Source: Schistocephalus solidus (Eukaryota > Platyhelminthes > Cestoda > Diphyllobothriidea > Diphyllobothriidae). From it: a stretch of DNA of 64,000 nucleotides. The notes beneath the pieces were generated by a model. It searched no databases, had not been told where the DNA came from, and saw only the letters and a list, made by a program, of their open reading frames with translations. Below, piece after piece: positions 46,397 through 57,450 of the stretch. The stretch lies in NCBI GenBank assembly GCA_017591395.1, contig WEDG01004195.1, forward strand, positions 51,409-115,408, in the 5' to 3' direction. The translations under genes were made by a program, and so were the position numbers. Position 1 is the stretch's first letter; every line of letters starts with the position of its first letter.

Positions 46397-47311
46397 ATGA
46401 ACACTAATCGAAAACCAGGTCCCCAACTCATGATTGATGACGCAAGACAAGTAATAACGAACGATAAACAAATAGCAAATTTATTCAATAAGTACTTCTC
46501 AGCCAACTATTTAGTTGAGGAGGAGCCGATACCCCTACCAACAGACATGACAGCACTTACCCTCAATGAGATCTGTTTTAGCGAAGAAACTGTCAAAAAG
46601 GCTATCAGACAACTGTCTAATTCCACCTCTTATGGAACGGATAAAATCCCACCTTGCATACTGAAGCATATGATATATGCTCCAATACTGCTGTCTAGTC
46701 TATTCTCCTTACTCCAATCGAATGGTATGTATCCAGAAATCTGGAAATACTCTAGCATTACACCAATCTTTAAAAACGGGAACCGATCTGATACACAAAG
46801 CTATCGTGGTGTTCACCGAACAGCGGTAATAGCAAAAATACTAGAAAAAATAATTTTCAAACAAATGCTTAACTATCTAACAAACGCTAACCTCATACCT
46901 TCCTCTCAACACGCTTTCTTACCTAAAAAGTCATGTCAGTCCTGCCATCTCACCTTCCTTGAATTCGTTTTAAGTAACAGAGATTACGGAAACACAGTAG
47001 CTACGATATACTTTGACCTAAAAAAAGCGTTCGATAAAGTCCCCCGTCAAAGGCTTTTAGTGAAGCTAATAAGTCATGGGATTTGGTCTCCTCTTCTCGA
47101 CTTTCTTAAATCTTACCTTCAAAAACGATATCAGGTAGTACAAATTCGAAACGTGGTCTCAGAACCATCTCCTATTGGTAGTGGAGTACTTCAGGGGACT
47201 ATCCTAGGTCCCCTCCTATTTCTTATATACATTCACGACTTATCCTCTATATCAACGTCAGCTAAAACATTTTTTATATGCGGACGACTTAAAACTTGCA
47301 CATGTATATAA
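46397..47311 (+). pseudogene. LINE reverse transcriptase (copy I), long open frame
   Basis: 305 codons open. Motifs: T-S-Y-G-T-D-K-I-P-P (about 46625), S-Y-R-G-V-H-R-T (about 46800), Q-H-A-F-L-P-K-K-S-C (about 46910), Y-F-D-L-K-K-A-F-D-K-V-P (about 47010) and S-G-V-L-Q-G-T-I-L-G-P-L (about 47175). The Y-A-D-D-L-K active site is encoded at about 47272-47290 but in another frame, after a one-base slip in a T-run. Codon use is AT-rich compared with the other LINE copies. Confidence 0.85.
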
Positions 47312-47321
47312 CAAGCATACA

Positions 47322-47344
47322 CCCTACCAGCACATGGCCCCGCC
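47322..47344 (+). repeat. Left terminal inverted repeat of the transposon
   Basis: Its first 12 bases, CCCTACCAGCAC, are perfectly complemented at the right end; after a 3-base against 2-base spacer the next 8 also match. Confidence 0.88.
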
Positions 47345-47835
47345 AGTAGAGGGGGCTGAGAGGGGGCCAGAGGGGGCCAGAAAGGGGCCAATCAAATTCG
47401 ACTTTCAGGCCATTTGTAAAATATGGTTTGGCTTCTTATGAAGACTGGAAGAGGTGTTAATTTTTGAATTTAAACCAAGATAGGTAATATTTTTAAGATA
47501 AAATACTGTTTAAGCCTACTTAAAGGGTACTTTGATGAACTGATTTTGGATGGTTTGTTTAAGTCAGCCATTTAGTCGCCATTTGTCTACTAAGCGCGTG
47601 CTGGCCTGCCGTGTTACTTGTACGACTGACTTATCGTTTTCAAAGCTGCTTTTACTCACGTAGGTGATTGAGATGGCTAAAGATGTTTTATAAGATTATT
47701 TTTTTACCTTTTCCTTGTTAATTTCATGTTAAGTTACGTAAGCTCTAGTTAACGGTAATTTTGGTAGCTCACTGAATGTTAAATATGCCCTCATACATTT
47801 TGTTTATTGTGTTCTGTTGTCCATGGAAAGTTACC

Positions 47836-49811
47836 ATGAAGCGAAAATATTACGGAATCAAGAGGAGCACCGTGCATAATCGGGTATTGCGTGCAATGCA
47901 GGCGTATTATGCCGCAACCGAAGTAGCAGACTGTCCTTCGCCGCCGTCGTCGTCGTCGTCGAATTTAAACCCCTCACCGGAGCCACAAATGCCTGAAATA
48001 TTTCCTGAGGTAGGTTTTCAGGCAATATTATTTTGAGTTGGAATGCAGAATCAATAGGGGTAACGGAACAGACAAGCAAATTACAAGGCAAATGTTTTGT
48101 AGCTGATTTGCAGGACGTCTGCCTGAAGACCAACATGCCACTAGCAACGGTCAAAGCTCTGTTGGACATGCTCCGTCCTTACCATCCAGAGGTTCCGAAG
48201 GACCCAAGAACTTTATTACGTACTCCACGCACTTGCATTAACAAGGACCTGAAGAACGGCAGCTATGTCCACCTGGGCCTTGGACGTGGTTTACTGGATG
48301 AGCTTAACCACCCGCGTGCAACTGAAATTCCTGAGATGGGCATCCAATTGCACATCGATGGGATGAAGTTGTTTAAAGGATCAGGACAATGCCTATGGCC
48401 TATTCTTGCTCGGGTAAACTACCCGGTAGTTGGACGGCCGTTTGTAGTAGGCGTGTTCTCTGGATTGGCAAGCCGGAGCCAGTAGATGATTTTCTGAGCG
48501 ATTGCATTGCTGAATTGAAAGAAATTTTGGGAGTTGGCCTATTGGTTCAACAAACTGGGGAAGTAATTAAAGTTAAGTTATCCAATGTGATATGCGACTC
48601 ACCAGCTCGCTCATATGTCCGTCAGGTGAAAGCCCACAATGGACACTATGGATGCGACAGGTAAGTCGTTTGGTGAAGGTAATGGGAAACACTCTAGGTG
48701 CTGTCATGTTGGAATTTCAATTGCTAACCGCATGACTTTCCCCGTTTATAGCGGGCGTCTTCGCGACGACTGTTCTTTTCGTTCACGAAAGCAGGTACTC
48801 CACCACAGAAGCATATCGCCTTTCGAGGAGTAACCTATCGACATGGTTAGTAGCTTCCCAATGGACTAAATGTACCTGGTGTGCTTGGGTGTAATGCGGA
48901 AGTTTCTTAATCAGTGGAGATAGTGTGCGAAGAGGTTTTCTTCAGAACTAAATGACCTCATAAAAAAATGCAGCCGTTGCATGCCGATGGAGTTTTCCCG
49001 CAAGTGTAGAACATTAGATGTTCTAGAGTATTGGAAGGCTGCTGAATTTCGTCAATTTTTGCTGTACATCGGCCCTGTTGTTTTAAAACCATATCTTGAC
49101 AATGACCGTTATATGCATTTTTTGCAGTTTTCTGTTGCAGTATATTTTTTTGCCATCCAATTTTTTGTAAGACCTGGTTTGATTTTGCCCGCCTTTTATT
49201 TAATAACTTTGTTTCCGATTTTGCCATATTGTACAGTCATGCAGATATTGTATATAATATTCATTGTTTAGTTCACATTCAGGAAGATGTGAGTCAGTTT
49301 GGAGTGCTGGATAATTTTTCTGCCTTTCCTTTTGAATCCTTTTTACAAATCATTCGTAATTCGATTAAGGGGTCAACAAACGTAGCTGCACAGGTGTACA
49401 GGCGATTTTCAGAAAGACGTATGCCTGAGTTGCCATCATGCCCCATGCTGTTTGGACGATGATGAGGGTGTACCGCGATATTTACAGCTACCTCGCAGCT
49501 CACCTGCCATCTTCCACAATGGCTACGTGCTGTCGACGGACGTTCCAGACAACGTGGTACTGATCGGTGGCAGACCGTGCGTTCTGACATCGATTACCGC
49601 TAACGGAATAAAGTACCGTCCGTTTGTTGACTGCTTTGACTTTTTTACAACATCTATTTCTTCTTCCAGCCTTTTCATGTTTAAAGCCTCAACTTTGGCA
49701 ACTAGTCCTTTGACTGCAACCCTATCGGATATTATATGTAAATATGATGCTTTTAACATTGATGATCACTTTATTTTCATTCCCTTGTTGCACACTTTCC
49801 AAAAACAATGA
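47836..49811 (+). pseudogene. tnp2/CACTA-like transposase gene with micro-introns
   Basis: Starts at ATG 47836 (M-K-R-K-Y-Y). A short intron of about 35 nt follows near 48014-48048. Then come L-P-x-V-P-K-D-P-R-T-L-L-R-T-P-R type residues, E-M-G-I-Q-L-H-I-D-G-M, Q-C-L-W-P-I-L, G-R-P-F-V-V-G, E-P-V-D-D-F-L, I-C-D-S-P-A-R and H-N-G-H-Y-G-C-D-R. A 37-nt intron (48661-48697) precedes C-C-H-V-G, R-M-T-F-P and R-D-D-C-S-F-R. Later parts are Y-W-K-A-A-E-F-R-Q-F-L-L-Y (about 49030), F-S-A-F-P-F-E (about 49316) and I-P-L-L-H-T at the end. This order matches animal transposase-domain proteins related to tnp2, which cut and join the element ends. A frame change near 48465 and in-frame stops at 48831, 48867 and 48921 show it is dead. 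Confidence 0.8.
48661..48697 (+). other. 37-nt micro-intron in the transposase gene
   Basis: GTAAGT donor, CACTCTAG acceptor; splicing joins G-C-D-R to C-C-H-V-G. The homologous intron in the copy at 21394-21428 is 35 nt. Confidence 0.8.
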
Positions 49812-49921
49812 CTATTTTCAAACGCTTTTTTTCTTTTATTTTTAAAGGTTTTCCATATGCACTTTTGAATAAGATTTTAATGCATTATGATTTGCTTTTT
49901 ACTAATGTATGATATTTTTAG

Positions 49922-51346
49922 ATGTACTGCGTCGTGGAATTCATCAATGATAAAAGCGTGGCCGCTGTGGCCAAAGCTTGGTTCGTCAATGAACACTGCG
50001 TTATGTGGCCTAAAAACTCAAAGCAGCGTGAATATTTGTTACAGAATAACATGCAGCCACCTGCCAACACAAAAGTGTACGGAGTTAGGGTCCTTAAAGA
50101 AAACTTGACCCTTGAAAAGGCTAAAAAATTGGAAAAAAAAGCCGAAGAGACAGATAATCTCTCTAGCTCCGAGTCATCAGTTCTAGGCAGGAGCCTCAGA
50201 AGGAAGTTAGTTTTAAATGCTATTCATCTGTCCATATAGATATCAACGACAACTGACTTCGTCCTCGGAAGATGAGGACAATCTCATTCGCCGCCCAATG
50301 GCACCAGAACGGAGGCTAGCTGGCTGGCCGACGGCACCACCTATATTGCAGTAAGAACCTTTGGAAATATTATTTTAGACCTAGGAATGATGAAAACCTA
50401 CCGGGGCCATCCATGCCTTGCAGTAAATCTTCTCCCACACAACCTCCCCAGCCGTCCACTTATCAGTAAGCATTTGTTACTAATGTTTACCTCAGAATGA
50501 TGTCTGACCAACTCGTAGATGTATTTTCAACGTTGAAAAACGAACAACAAAAAGACCTTGATTCTCTAAGGTAATATTTTTCGAAACGTTGTAACCAATC
50601 AACTAGGAAAAGATTTGATTATATTACGGAGCATATTGTTCGCAATATGGAGCAACAAAATGCTCTTTTGAAAGAAATACTAATGGAAGTCCGGGCGACG
50701 GCTGTGCCCACCACGACGAGCTAGTGCACTTGTCGTCTACCCCTATGCACCGAGGACGAAAACAATGAGTTCATTGGAGGAATGAGTAGAACACCTGACT
50801 ATGCCAATGAGGCGGTTTGAATATAATTTTTTTCGAAAAGTCATTTGTGATTTTTAGATAGAAAGGCTCTCTGTTGTCGGCGGAAGAAATGAAAAGGAAT
50901 TCCTCCGCAATCTATTTTTTGAATTCAGAACAGTTTCCAAGAATTCTGGGTGCCGACACGGTAGAATCTGTTTTCCTGTTCGACGGAGTGCGCGGCATCT
51001 GAACTCGATCCCAGGTGTTATCTTGAGGGATACGGCACCGTCTCTGCAGCCTTCACCCGTTGACTTATTCGGCAGACAGTGAGCGACCGCACACGGATGC
51101 TTTCTTGCCTGAGGCAGAATCCCGGTTCCTAGCAAAGACAGAGACTGCATACAGACTGCAATTGTGTTAGCCCTTCCCTGATCTGAATTGCTATCATCCT
51201 TACAGGCGGCAGTTTTTTCTCCTGAATAACATGAAAATAGGAAAAACACTTATAATGATATATATTCAGGAGTTTTTTTTCACTGCCAGCCTCTACCCAC
51301 TGAATATTTCACCTGACAATGCCTGTAAACCGGTATTAAATACAAC

Positions 51347-51407
<61 letters not shown>

Positions 51408-51955
51408 ATGTATTATTGGACCACCACTGTGCATGAAGTTCTGCTGGGGTGGATCCAGTGAAAAGCGGTCATTTATTGGCTGCCCCCTATATACATTGTT
51501 TACTGGTAGGTCATAACGTTTTGTAAGGTCTGCAGAGGCCCTAAAGCGACATTCCACCTACAATAACTGTTCTGCTGAAGTTATTCGCAGAACAGCAATT
51601 GACTGGTTCCATGGGGCCAGAGACAGGTATGGTGGGAGAGCGAAACGCCGGGAGGCAAATGAGAAGGTAAAACTACTCCATTGAATTAATCCAGTGTAAT
51701 GTTTCAGCTTCCTGAATGCCCCACCAATAGTCCAAATTGCGCAACAAAGTCTGCGTCCGATTACATGGTAATTATCTCAGCGTATTTACACTTTTACGTA
51801 TTTAAGGTTTATACGTTATTAATTAAGCGATATTTTTTTGTTAATCCTGACTTTATGATTTATAACCTTTCAGAATGTTAACCAAGGTGACCATCATATT
51901 TTTTTAATTTTAGGAAACACCATCGGATAAGGGCAGCCGTGGGGACCCACGATGA
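49922..51955 (+). CDS. Companion protein of the transposon (DUF4806-like), many micro-introns
   Basis: Exons supported by frame and splice sites: 49922-50205, 50240-50350, 50379-50465, 50496-50570 and from 50607. After an unresolved stretch they resume at about 51420-51505, then 51536-51666, 51708-51767 and 51914-51955 (stop TGA). Introns are 34, 28, 30, 36, 30, 41 and 146 nt. The N-terminus (Y-C-V-V-E-F, V-x-A-K-A-W, W-P, Y-G-V-R-V-L, A-E-E-T) and C-terminus (E-V-I-R-R-T-A-I-D-W-F-H-G-A-R-D-R-Y-G-G) resemble the small proteins paired with such transposases in animals. From memory these end in a DUF4806-type region. The role is unknown; a DNA-binding helper is a guess. The middle (50722-51420) has a TAG in frame unless another intron removes it, so integrity is unproven. 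Confidence 0.6.
51347..51405. repeat. (ATT)n microsatellite
   Basis: About 19 uninterrupted ATT repeats within the presumed intron or spacer of the companion gene, just upstream of its G-P-P-L-C exon. Confidence 0.95.
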
Positions 51956-52013
51956 CTAAATTTACCCAATGCCTGTACATATGTTATTTAATTATTTTTT
52001 TATAATAAAATAC

Positions 52014-52019
52014 TTTGCT
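52014..52019 (+). terminator. Polyadenylation signal of the companion gene
   Basis: AATAAA lies 59 bases after the stop codon at 51953-51955, inside the transposon and before its right subterminal repeats. Confidence 0.6.
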
Positions 52020-52353
52020 AATTTCATCTCCACATATCCTATTTCATGAGTGAGTGGATACTTCTTAGGAATGGCTTGAATGGATCCAAAAGGAAGCCAT
52101 ATTAATTGTGTAAAATTGGGCCGTTAATAGAAAAATAATTAGGGGTATTACAGTAGTGGCCGATTATGATGGGGAAGGCTATGTGTGGTGGGCGGTCGGT
52201 ATAAAGGTAAAGGGGCTGCTAATGCGAGAAAATCGTGGGGTCCCGCTGCGCAAATTTTTCCAGTGACGGGGCCAGAGGGGGCCACACCGTCCAGTTTGCC
52301 CCGTCTGGCCCCGCCAGTTAGCCCCACCTGGCCCCCTGGGCCAGAGGGGGCTA

Positions 52354-52375
52354 GGCGGGGCTGGTGCTGGTAGGG
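52354..52375 (-). repeat. Right terminal inverted repeat of the transposon
   Basis: Reads GGCGGGGCTGGTGCTGGTAGGG... outward, ending at 52375, followed by the ACA target duplication. It pairs with 47322-47344. Confidence 0.88.
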
Positions 52376-52378
52376 ACA

Positions 52379-53220
52379 GTAGCCAGTATGCATAGAACGA
52401 TTGAAAATGATCTTAAAAACTAAGCGAATGGAATACTCTATGGCAAATGCCATTCTCTCCAAGTAAATGTCATCTCCTGATTTTTGGTCCACAAAAACTT
52501 CAACCCATAATTTTCAATAATCAGGAAATAACCGAGACAACATCAATAAATACTTAGGTCTTAGCTATACAAATGCTCTTGATTTATCTCCCCACGTTAA
52601 ACAAATATCACCAAAGCCACTAGACTATGCGGATTCATTTGTAAAAATTTCTCCTCACCTGCCCTAAAGACATGACTATATAAAATGTACGTTTTACCTC
52701 TCCTGGATTACTGCTCAATTTTCTTTGGCATAATGCCGTTAGATGGCCGAAAGAAACTAGAAGCCATTCGAAGATGCTTTACCAGATCCTTATCCAAATG
52801 TGATGGCATTCAAGGCTCATACATCGAACTTTACAATAGATATGGTCTTCAACCCGTCTGGATAAGAAAACTCAAAAATGGTCTCACTTTTCTATTCAAA
52901 ATCACACACGACCAAGATATTCTCAGAATGAATATACTAACAAATCAAAACGGCCCCCGAGACACTAGAAATTATGAAAATATTATAAAAATTCCTAAAT
53001 TCAAAAAGGCCCAAAGATCCAACTACTACTCCATAAGATACGCGACAATATGGAATGCCCTACCAATTTCTATCAGAAATAGTCGAACCCTACTAGAATT
53101 TAAAATAAAAATCAAACAACATCTGTTAAATAATACCATACATCTATTTTTGAATAAGATAGGACTTTTTTCAACTCAGTTCTTTAACATAGAATTCGGG
53201 CTGAAAGGGCTCTGATAACG
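52379..53220 (+). mobile_element. LINE copy I, second part
   Basis: Continues the LINE interrupted at 47321. Its first codons (V-A-S-M-H-R-T-I-E-N-D-L) carry on from H-V-Y-N-K-H-T across the insertion. Stops occur from about 52422. 52685-53215 is a clean open frame for the C-terminal part (V-L-P-L-L-D-Y-C, R-R-C-F-T-R-S-L and W-N-A-L-P-I-S-I-R), ending TGA at about 53213. Confidence 0.8.
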
Positions 53221-53915
53221 CCAACTTCGGGAATCACGCGTTTTACAACGTGGCGGTTACTACCGGCGAAAGCTACTTCAATTCTGAGTCCTCCCGATGA
53301 GCTGCCGTATGTGCATCTAGAAGTCAAGCAAATCTAAACGTACTTTGCGGCGATAGTCATTTCAGGCCAGAAGCTCCCATGAGTAGCTATTTGACGTCCT
53401 TTTATGAACATCTTTCGACGACCTGCAATGCACATAGAGATGAAGAATTTAATCCTCAGGTTATGTGGTACACCATCTGGTTATGGGCAAGCTATAGCTG
53501 GTGGTTAGTGAGCACTAACGAGAAATAAAATTGTGATGGCCGCTTCCCGCGCCTACTCTAGACACACTATCATGCCAACCAATCACAGCACGGAGTCTTA
53601 ATATAGATTAACCAATGAGCAGAGGGTATGTCCTATCTCGGAATGTCGAGATTTACGTATATGAGTGCTATATATGCATGCTATTAGGGGACCTACAAGA
53701 CTCATAAATACCTATCCTCTGGCTATGCGCAAGGGCTCTCAATTTAATTATTTAAATACCCTTTATCTTAAAAGCAGCTTTTTTCAATTTTTAAAACTTA
53801 TTAAAAAATTTATGATAATTTTACATTGTTAAATTGATTAAACAATTTGCTTAAAAACTAACCTGCAAAACTTATTATTTTTTTATTTCAGTCTGATAGT
53901 AGTATATTTATTCGG
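53221..53915. other. No gene recognised
   Basis: Sequence after the LINE C-terminus; part may be its 3' untranslated region. No microsatellite tail or target duplication was identified. Confidence 0.45.
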
Positions 53916-54095
53916 GTTTCAAAGGTCAAGGTCAAGGTCGAAGGCGGTTGGTTCAAATTTGAAGATAAGTGAATTCTCAAATTTTCAACTTATTTCTACG
54001 TTTCCTGTAGAAAATATTAGCTTAATTATTGACAATTAATTGTATTTCTACCTCATCATCAGCTGCACATACCTGCAGTTATTGCAATTGCAATC
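53916..54095 (+). repeat. Fragment of the LINE family A/B leader repeat
   Basis: Matches, in opposite orientation, 35300-35450: shared TTGGTTCAAATT-GAAGATAA, TTTCCTGT-GAAAA-ATTAGC, TTAATTATTGACAAT and TACCTCATCATNA. It abuts the broken 3' side of LINE copy H. Confidence 0.7.
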
Positions 54096-54099
54096 AGAC

Positions 54100-56290
54100 G
54101 GGTTGCCTAAGCGAGTATTGTACACTTATCGACGTTGAACCGCAAAAGCCAAATGATTCGACCCTCCTCCAACCGAGTTAGGTTGATCTGCAGTTTATCT
54201 TCGTCAGCAGGGGCTCTGGATTACATTCAGATTTTTAATGTCGTCGGCAAACATTGCTGCTTCACAGTCGAGATTCCTGACACAATCGTTCACGTATATT
54301 AAAAACAGTATTGGCCCTAGTACTGAACCCTGAGGAACCCCACTCTCGACCGCAGCAGAACTTGACCTCTCTTGGCCGATGCACACAACCTGGCGCCGAC
54401 CCACGAGGAAGTTTTCGATCCACTTGAGAAGGTTACCTCTGATTCCAATTCTTTCTAGCTTGTAAAGCAGTCTCTCGTGCGGCACAGTATCGAAGGCCTT
54501 TTGAAAGTCAATGAGAGCAATGTGAACCGCGTGTCTATCTTCAAGTGCTTGGGTCCACCTCTGGAGCGAATACAACAAATTCGTTGTGCATGATCTTCCT
54601 TTTCTGAACCCGTGTTAACAGCTTGATAACAAATTATGAGTCTCTAGGAATTTCACCAATTCGCTCTTGATGATCCTTTCCAAAATCTTGCCAAGGATGC
54701 ATGTTAAGCTTATGGGCCTGTAGTTTGTCACTGACACCCGGCTACCGCTTTTTGTACAAGGGAGTTATATGTGCCAGCTTCAATCGAAAGGAAGTGTTCC
54801 GAAGTCAAAGGACTTTTGAAAGAGCACTGACAAAGGTGCAGAAAGTTCATTGGCGAGTTCTTTCAGAAGCTTGGGTGGAAGCTCGTCTGGTCCTGGGGAT
54901 TTCGACTCTTTTAGTTCTTTTTATTCCTTTTGGATCAGAAATTCTGAGAAAAGTATGTGGCGATTGCTGGCAGTACGCGGGTTATCCACTGAGGGACGAA
55001 GGAACCTTGCCTCGTTTGTGAAGACTGAGCGGTAGAACTGTGAAAAGTACTCGGCTTTTTCTGGTTTTCAGAAATTTCGACGCCCACGGCAGTCATAATC
55101 AGCGGTTTTTTGATGTTTATTCCTTGTACATCTACGGAGGTAACTGTAGAATAACTTTGGATTCTGCGTTGCCTTTTGCAGCAAAAGTCTTCTCAAATTC
55201 TCTTCGCGTTTTAAGAATAAGGCTTCTCATTTTTGTTTCTCTGCGCTTTTATACTTATTAAAAATAGGCGACTTGATTAGAATCGCAATATTTTTCTCCA
55301 CAACTTGTGCTTCCTGTTTATTTCCCTTTTTAAGTTGCTGTCTAGCCACCCAGGACGCTTGCTGTGATGGACACTCGTTAGCGGGCAGTGGTTGTCAATA
55401 AGTTGCAGAAGAACATTTCGGAAGGACTCCCAATCTTCGTTTACGGTGCTCGAAAACATTAAGGTCCAGTTGATGTGTGTTAAATCTGCTCGCATCTGAT
55501 GAAAGTTTCCTCGCCAAACGTTACGCCGTTTTTCCTCTATAGCAGGCGCAACGGAGAATAAGGAAGTAGTCCCACATAAGCACCACATGATCACTACGAC
55601 CGAGCGGAAGCATTAGAAATAATCTCGTCAATGCTGCCTGATGTTTTCGTGAAAACGAGGTCAAGACAGTTAGCCCTTTGTCCTTCACGTGTTCTGGTGG
55701 GGAAAGGGACATGCTGTGAGGAGTGCATTCAAGGTCTTTTGCAGAAAAACATAATCAAAAGTCGATTTCGGGCATGATGATTGAACAGTGCTCCAGTTAA
55801 TTCCTGGTGCGTTGAAGTCACCCATAATCATGACATTAGGTCGACTGGAGAAATTTTCTAATTGTTCCAACAAGTGGGTGTCCGCGACTCGATCATCCCT
55901 GGGTGGTCGATAGACAATGAGGACATCTAGACATGGAGAGCCAAGAGCGCTTGATGTTCAACCATATGGCTTCCGTGCTGCACGCAAACTTGCTCGTCTT
56001 GTCAGACACTATTAGCACGTCTTTCACATACACAATTATTCCACCACCCTGTCGGTTTTCTCTATCCCCTCCGATATATTTGGTACCCAGACAATGTTAT
56101 TTCGCTATCTAGAATACTGCCCGACAGCCAGGTTTCGGTTACTGCTATCACATCCGGAGATACTTCGGCAAGGCAAAATTTTTAACTCATCAAGTTTTGA
56201 TAAAAGGCTTTGCGCATTTGAAAACAAGTACTTCAATTTTGCGCCAACCAAAATTTCCTTTTGCGTTTTGTCAATTTTATGGGCCCAACT
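54100..56290 (-). pseudogene. LINE endonuclease-reverse transcriptase (copy H), broken
   Basis: Endonuclease: I-M-G-D-F-N-A-P-G-I-N-W (about 55810-55840) and G-R-S-D-H-V-V-L-M-W (about 55590). Reverse transcriptase: K-S-P-G-P-D-E-L-P (about 54890), then D-F-Q-K-A-F-D-T-V-P (about 54500), S-G-V-P-Q-G-S-V-L-G-P (about 54320) and M-F-A-D-D-I-K (about 54240). The segments lie in several frames. Confidence 0.8.
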
Positions 56291-56399
56291 GCGTCTCCTC
56301 TAACGTCAAGGTCGTATGTTTTTCCGTTTTCGTGATAATTTTCGGTAACTCTGGTTTCTTTAGTGAGAACGCTGGGCGTTAAGGAATCAGTTCTGACAT

Positions 56400-57110
56400 C
56401 TCTTTGGGCAATGGGTTCCCTGATGGTTTTTGGCGTTAGTGAGGTGGCTGCCGTTGTCCCTCAGAACAATCGGTTGGTTCAATGGAAAATTCGTATTCTT
56501 TTTGAACTACCTTCCCCTTGAAAATAGCCAGATTGTGTTCGCCAGCCTTCAGTCTTGATTGTAGTTCAAGACAAGTTCCCGGCGTTTCAGCCTTTCCGCA
56601 GGGGAGTAGTCCGGTTGAAAAACCTCTTTATGCGAGTGACGGTGGTCAGTTTTTGGATAGGATCGCCTCGATTTGGTCTTTGCTCTCTGGCATTATTTTC
56701 AGCCGTCGCGGTCGCGGCGTTCCTAGGCTGTCTTCCGACTTTTTGCCGATCCGGAATGCTTTAATAACTTTATATTCCACGCCCGGTGGGAGCAACTGGT
56801 TTCGGAGGCCATTAAACGAAGCAAGGTCTTCGGTGACACGGTCTTCTGGTCGGACTGCAGTTGACTCGTGCAAACCCTGAATAACTAAACACTGTTGTCA
56901 ATCCTGGTACTTGGAATTTTCGCTTCCTCCTGAGTTCTCCTTAAGGGCACGAGAACGGTTTACAGAGCTCTCGTTGGGATTAAGTCTACCTCTGACCAAA
57001 CTCTCATCTGAAGGCTTCAATGAATCCATCAGAGTTGATTGTGACTTTGTCCTCTTGTTGTGGTGTTTCCCCATTGCAGCTTGCCACGCGTTTGTTTTCT
57101 TCGGATTCAA
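56400..57110 (-). pseudogene. LINE ORF1 (copy H), one nonsense codon
   Basis: The frame from 57110 is open to 56646 apart from one TGA at about 56895-56897. The second part reads C-L-V-I-Q-G-L-H-E-S, P-E-D-R-V, V-I-K-A-F-R-I-G-K and R-P-R-R-L-K-I, aligning with the ORF1 of copy J. Confidence 0.65.
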
Positions 57111-57450
57111 CTACGGGCTCTTTATAACACCCAAGATAGCAGGATGAGATTTGTGGTTTGCTCTGGTCGTCGTCCGTAGGGATTCAGAGACTGTGCTCCT
57201 GTTATCCGGTCGTTATGGGTAATCGCGTCCGAACATTGTGAGCTGAAACCAGTTGTAGTTTTTGATACTCTTCGTGCTTTGAGTCACTGCCTTTTAACTG
57301 GAATATTTGCTAAGCGTATTTCGTCGAGTAATGGTATCTTGCAAGAGCTTCCTTCAGTCCTGCAAGCTCATTTTTCCAGTTTCTGAACTCATAGTAAAAT
57401 AAGAACATCCAACGCAAGATTCGTCCTCGTAGCCAACGGATTTTGAGAGA

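Larger units (their letters stand above)
45485..47321 (+). mobile_element. CR1/Jockey-like LINE copy I, first part
   Basis: Plus-strand LINE truncated at the 5' side within the endonuclease, head to head with fragment G. It holds most of the endonuclease and the reverse transcriptase up to just past Y-A-D-D, where a DNA transposon interrupts it. The rest is at 52379-53220. Confidence 0.8.
47322..52375 (+). mobile_element. CACTA/EnSpm-like DNA transposon, complete ends
   Basis: 5,054 bp with inverted terminal repeats CCCTACCAGCAC-(2-3)-GCCCCGCC at both ends (left 47322-47344, right 52354-52375) and a 3-bp target duplication ACA (47319-47321 and 52376-52378). Removing the element and one ACA joins the interrupted LINE in frame (K-H-T-V-A). 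Just inside the ends are G-rich subterminal repeats containing GGGGCCAGAGGGGGCC-like units (47345-47395 and 52255-52355), as CACTA elements have. It carries two plus-strand genes with micro-introns. Assignment to CACTA rests on the tnp2-like transposase, the 3-bp duplication and the subterminal repeats; the end does not begin with the classical CACTA. Confidence 0.85.
54100..57450 (-). mobile_element. CR1/Jockey-like LINE copy H, 3'-truncated
   Basis: Minus strand, same clade as copy J: leader to about 57450, ORF1 (57110-56400), endonuclease (about 56300-55700), linker and reverse transcriptase (to about 54100). It ends shortly after the Y/F-A-D-D region (K-L-Q-I-N-L...R-F-N-V-D-K-C), where the leader-type repeat at 53916-54095 begins. 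Its 3' end has therefore been lost, not its 5' end. Confidence 0.75.

Noticed and set aside
50854..51249. 131-residue minus-strand protein
   Set aside because: It is antisense within the plus-strand two-gene transposon, without splice signals or a recognisable domain.
51347..51405. CRISPR or other structured array
   Set aside because: It is a simple trinucleotide repeat in a eukaryotic genome.
51336..51557. Asparagine-run protein on the minus strand
   Set aside because: The run is the ATT microsatellite read in one frame; no homologous flanks.
47322..52375. Assignment to Harbinger or hAT superfamily
   Set aside because: The 3-bp ACA duplication has neither an 8-bp hAT-type length nor an obvious TTA/TAA Harbinger-type sequence, and the transposase resembles tnp2-type proteins.
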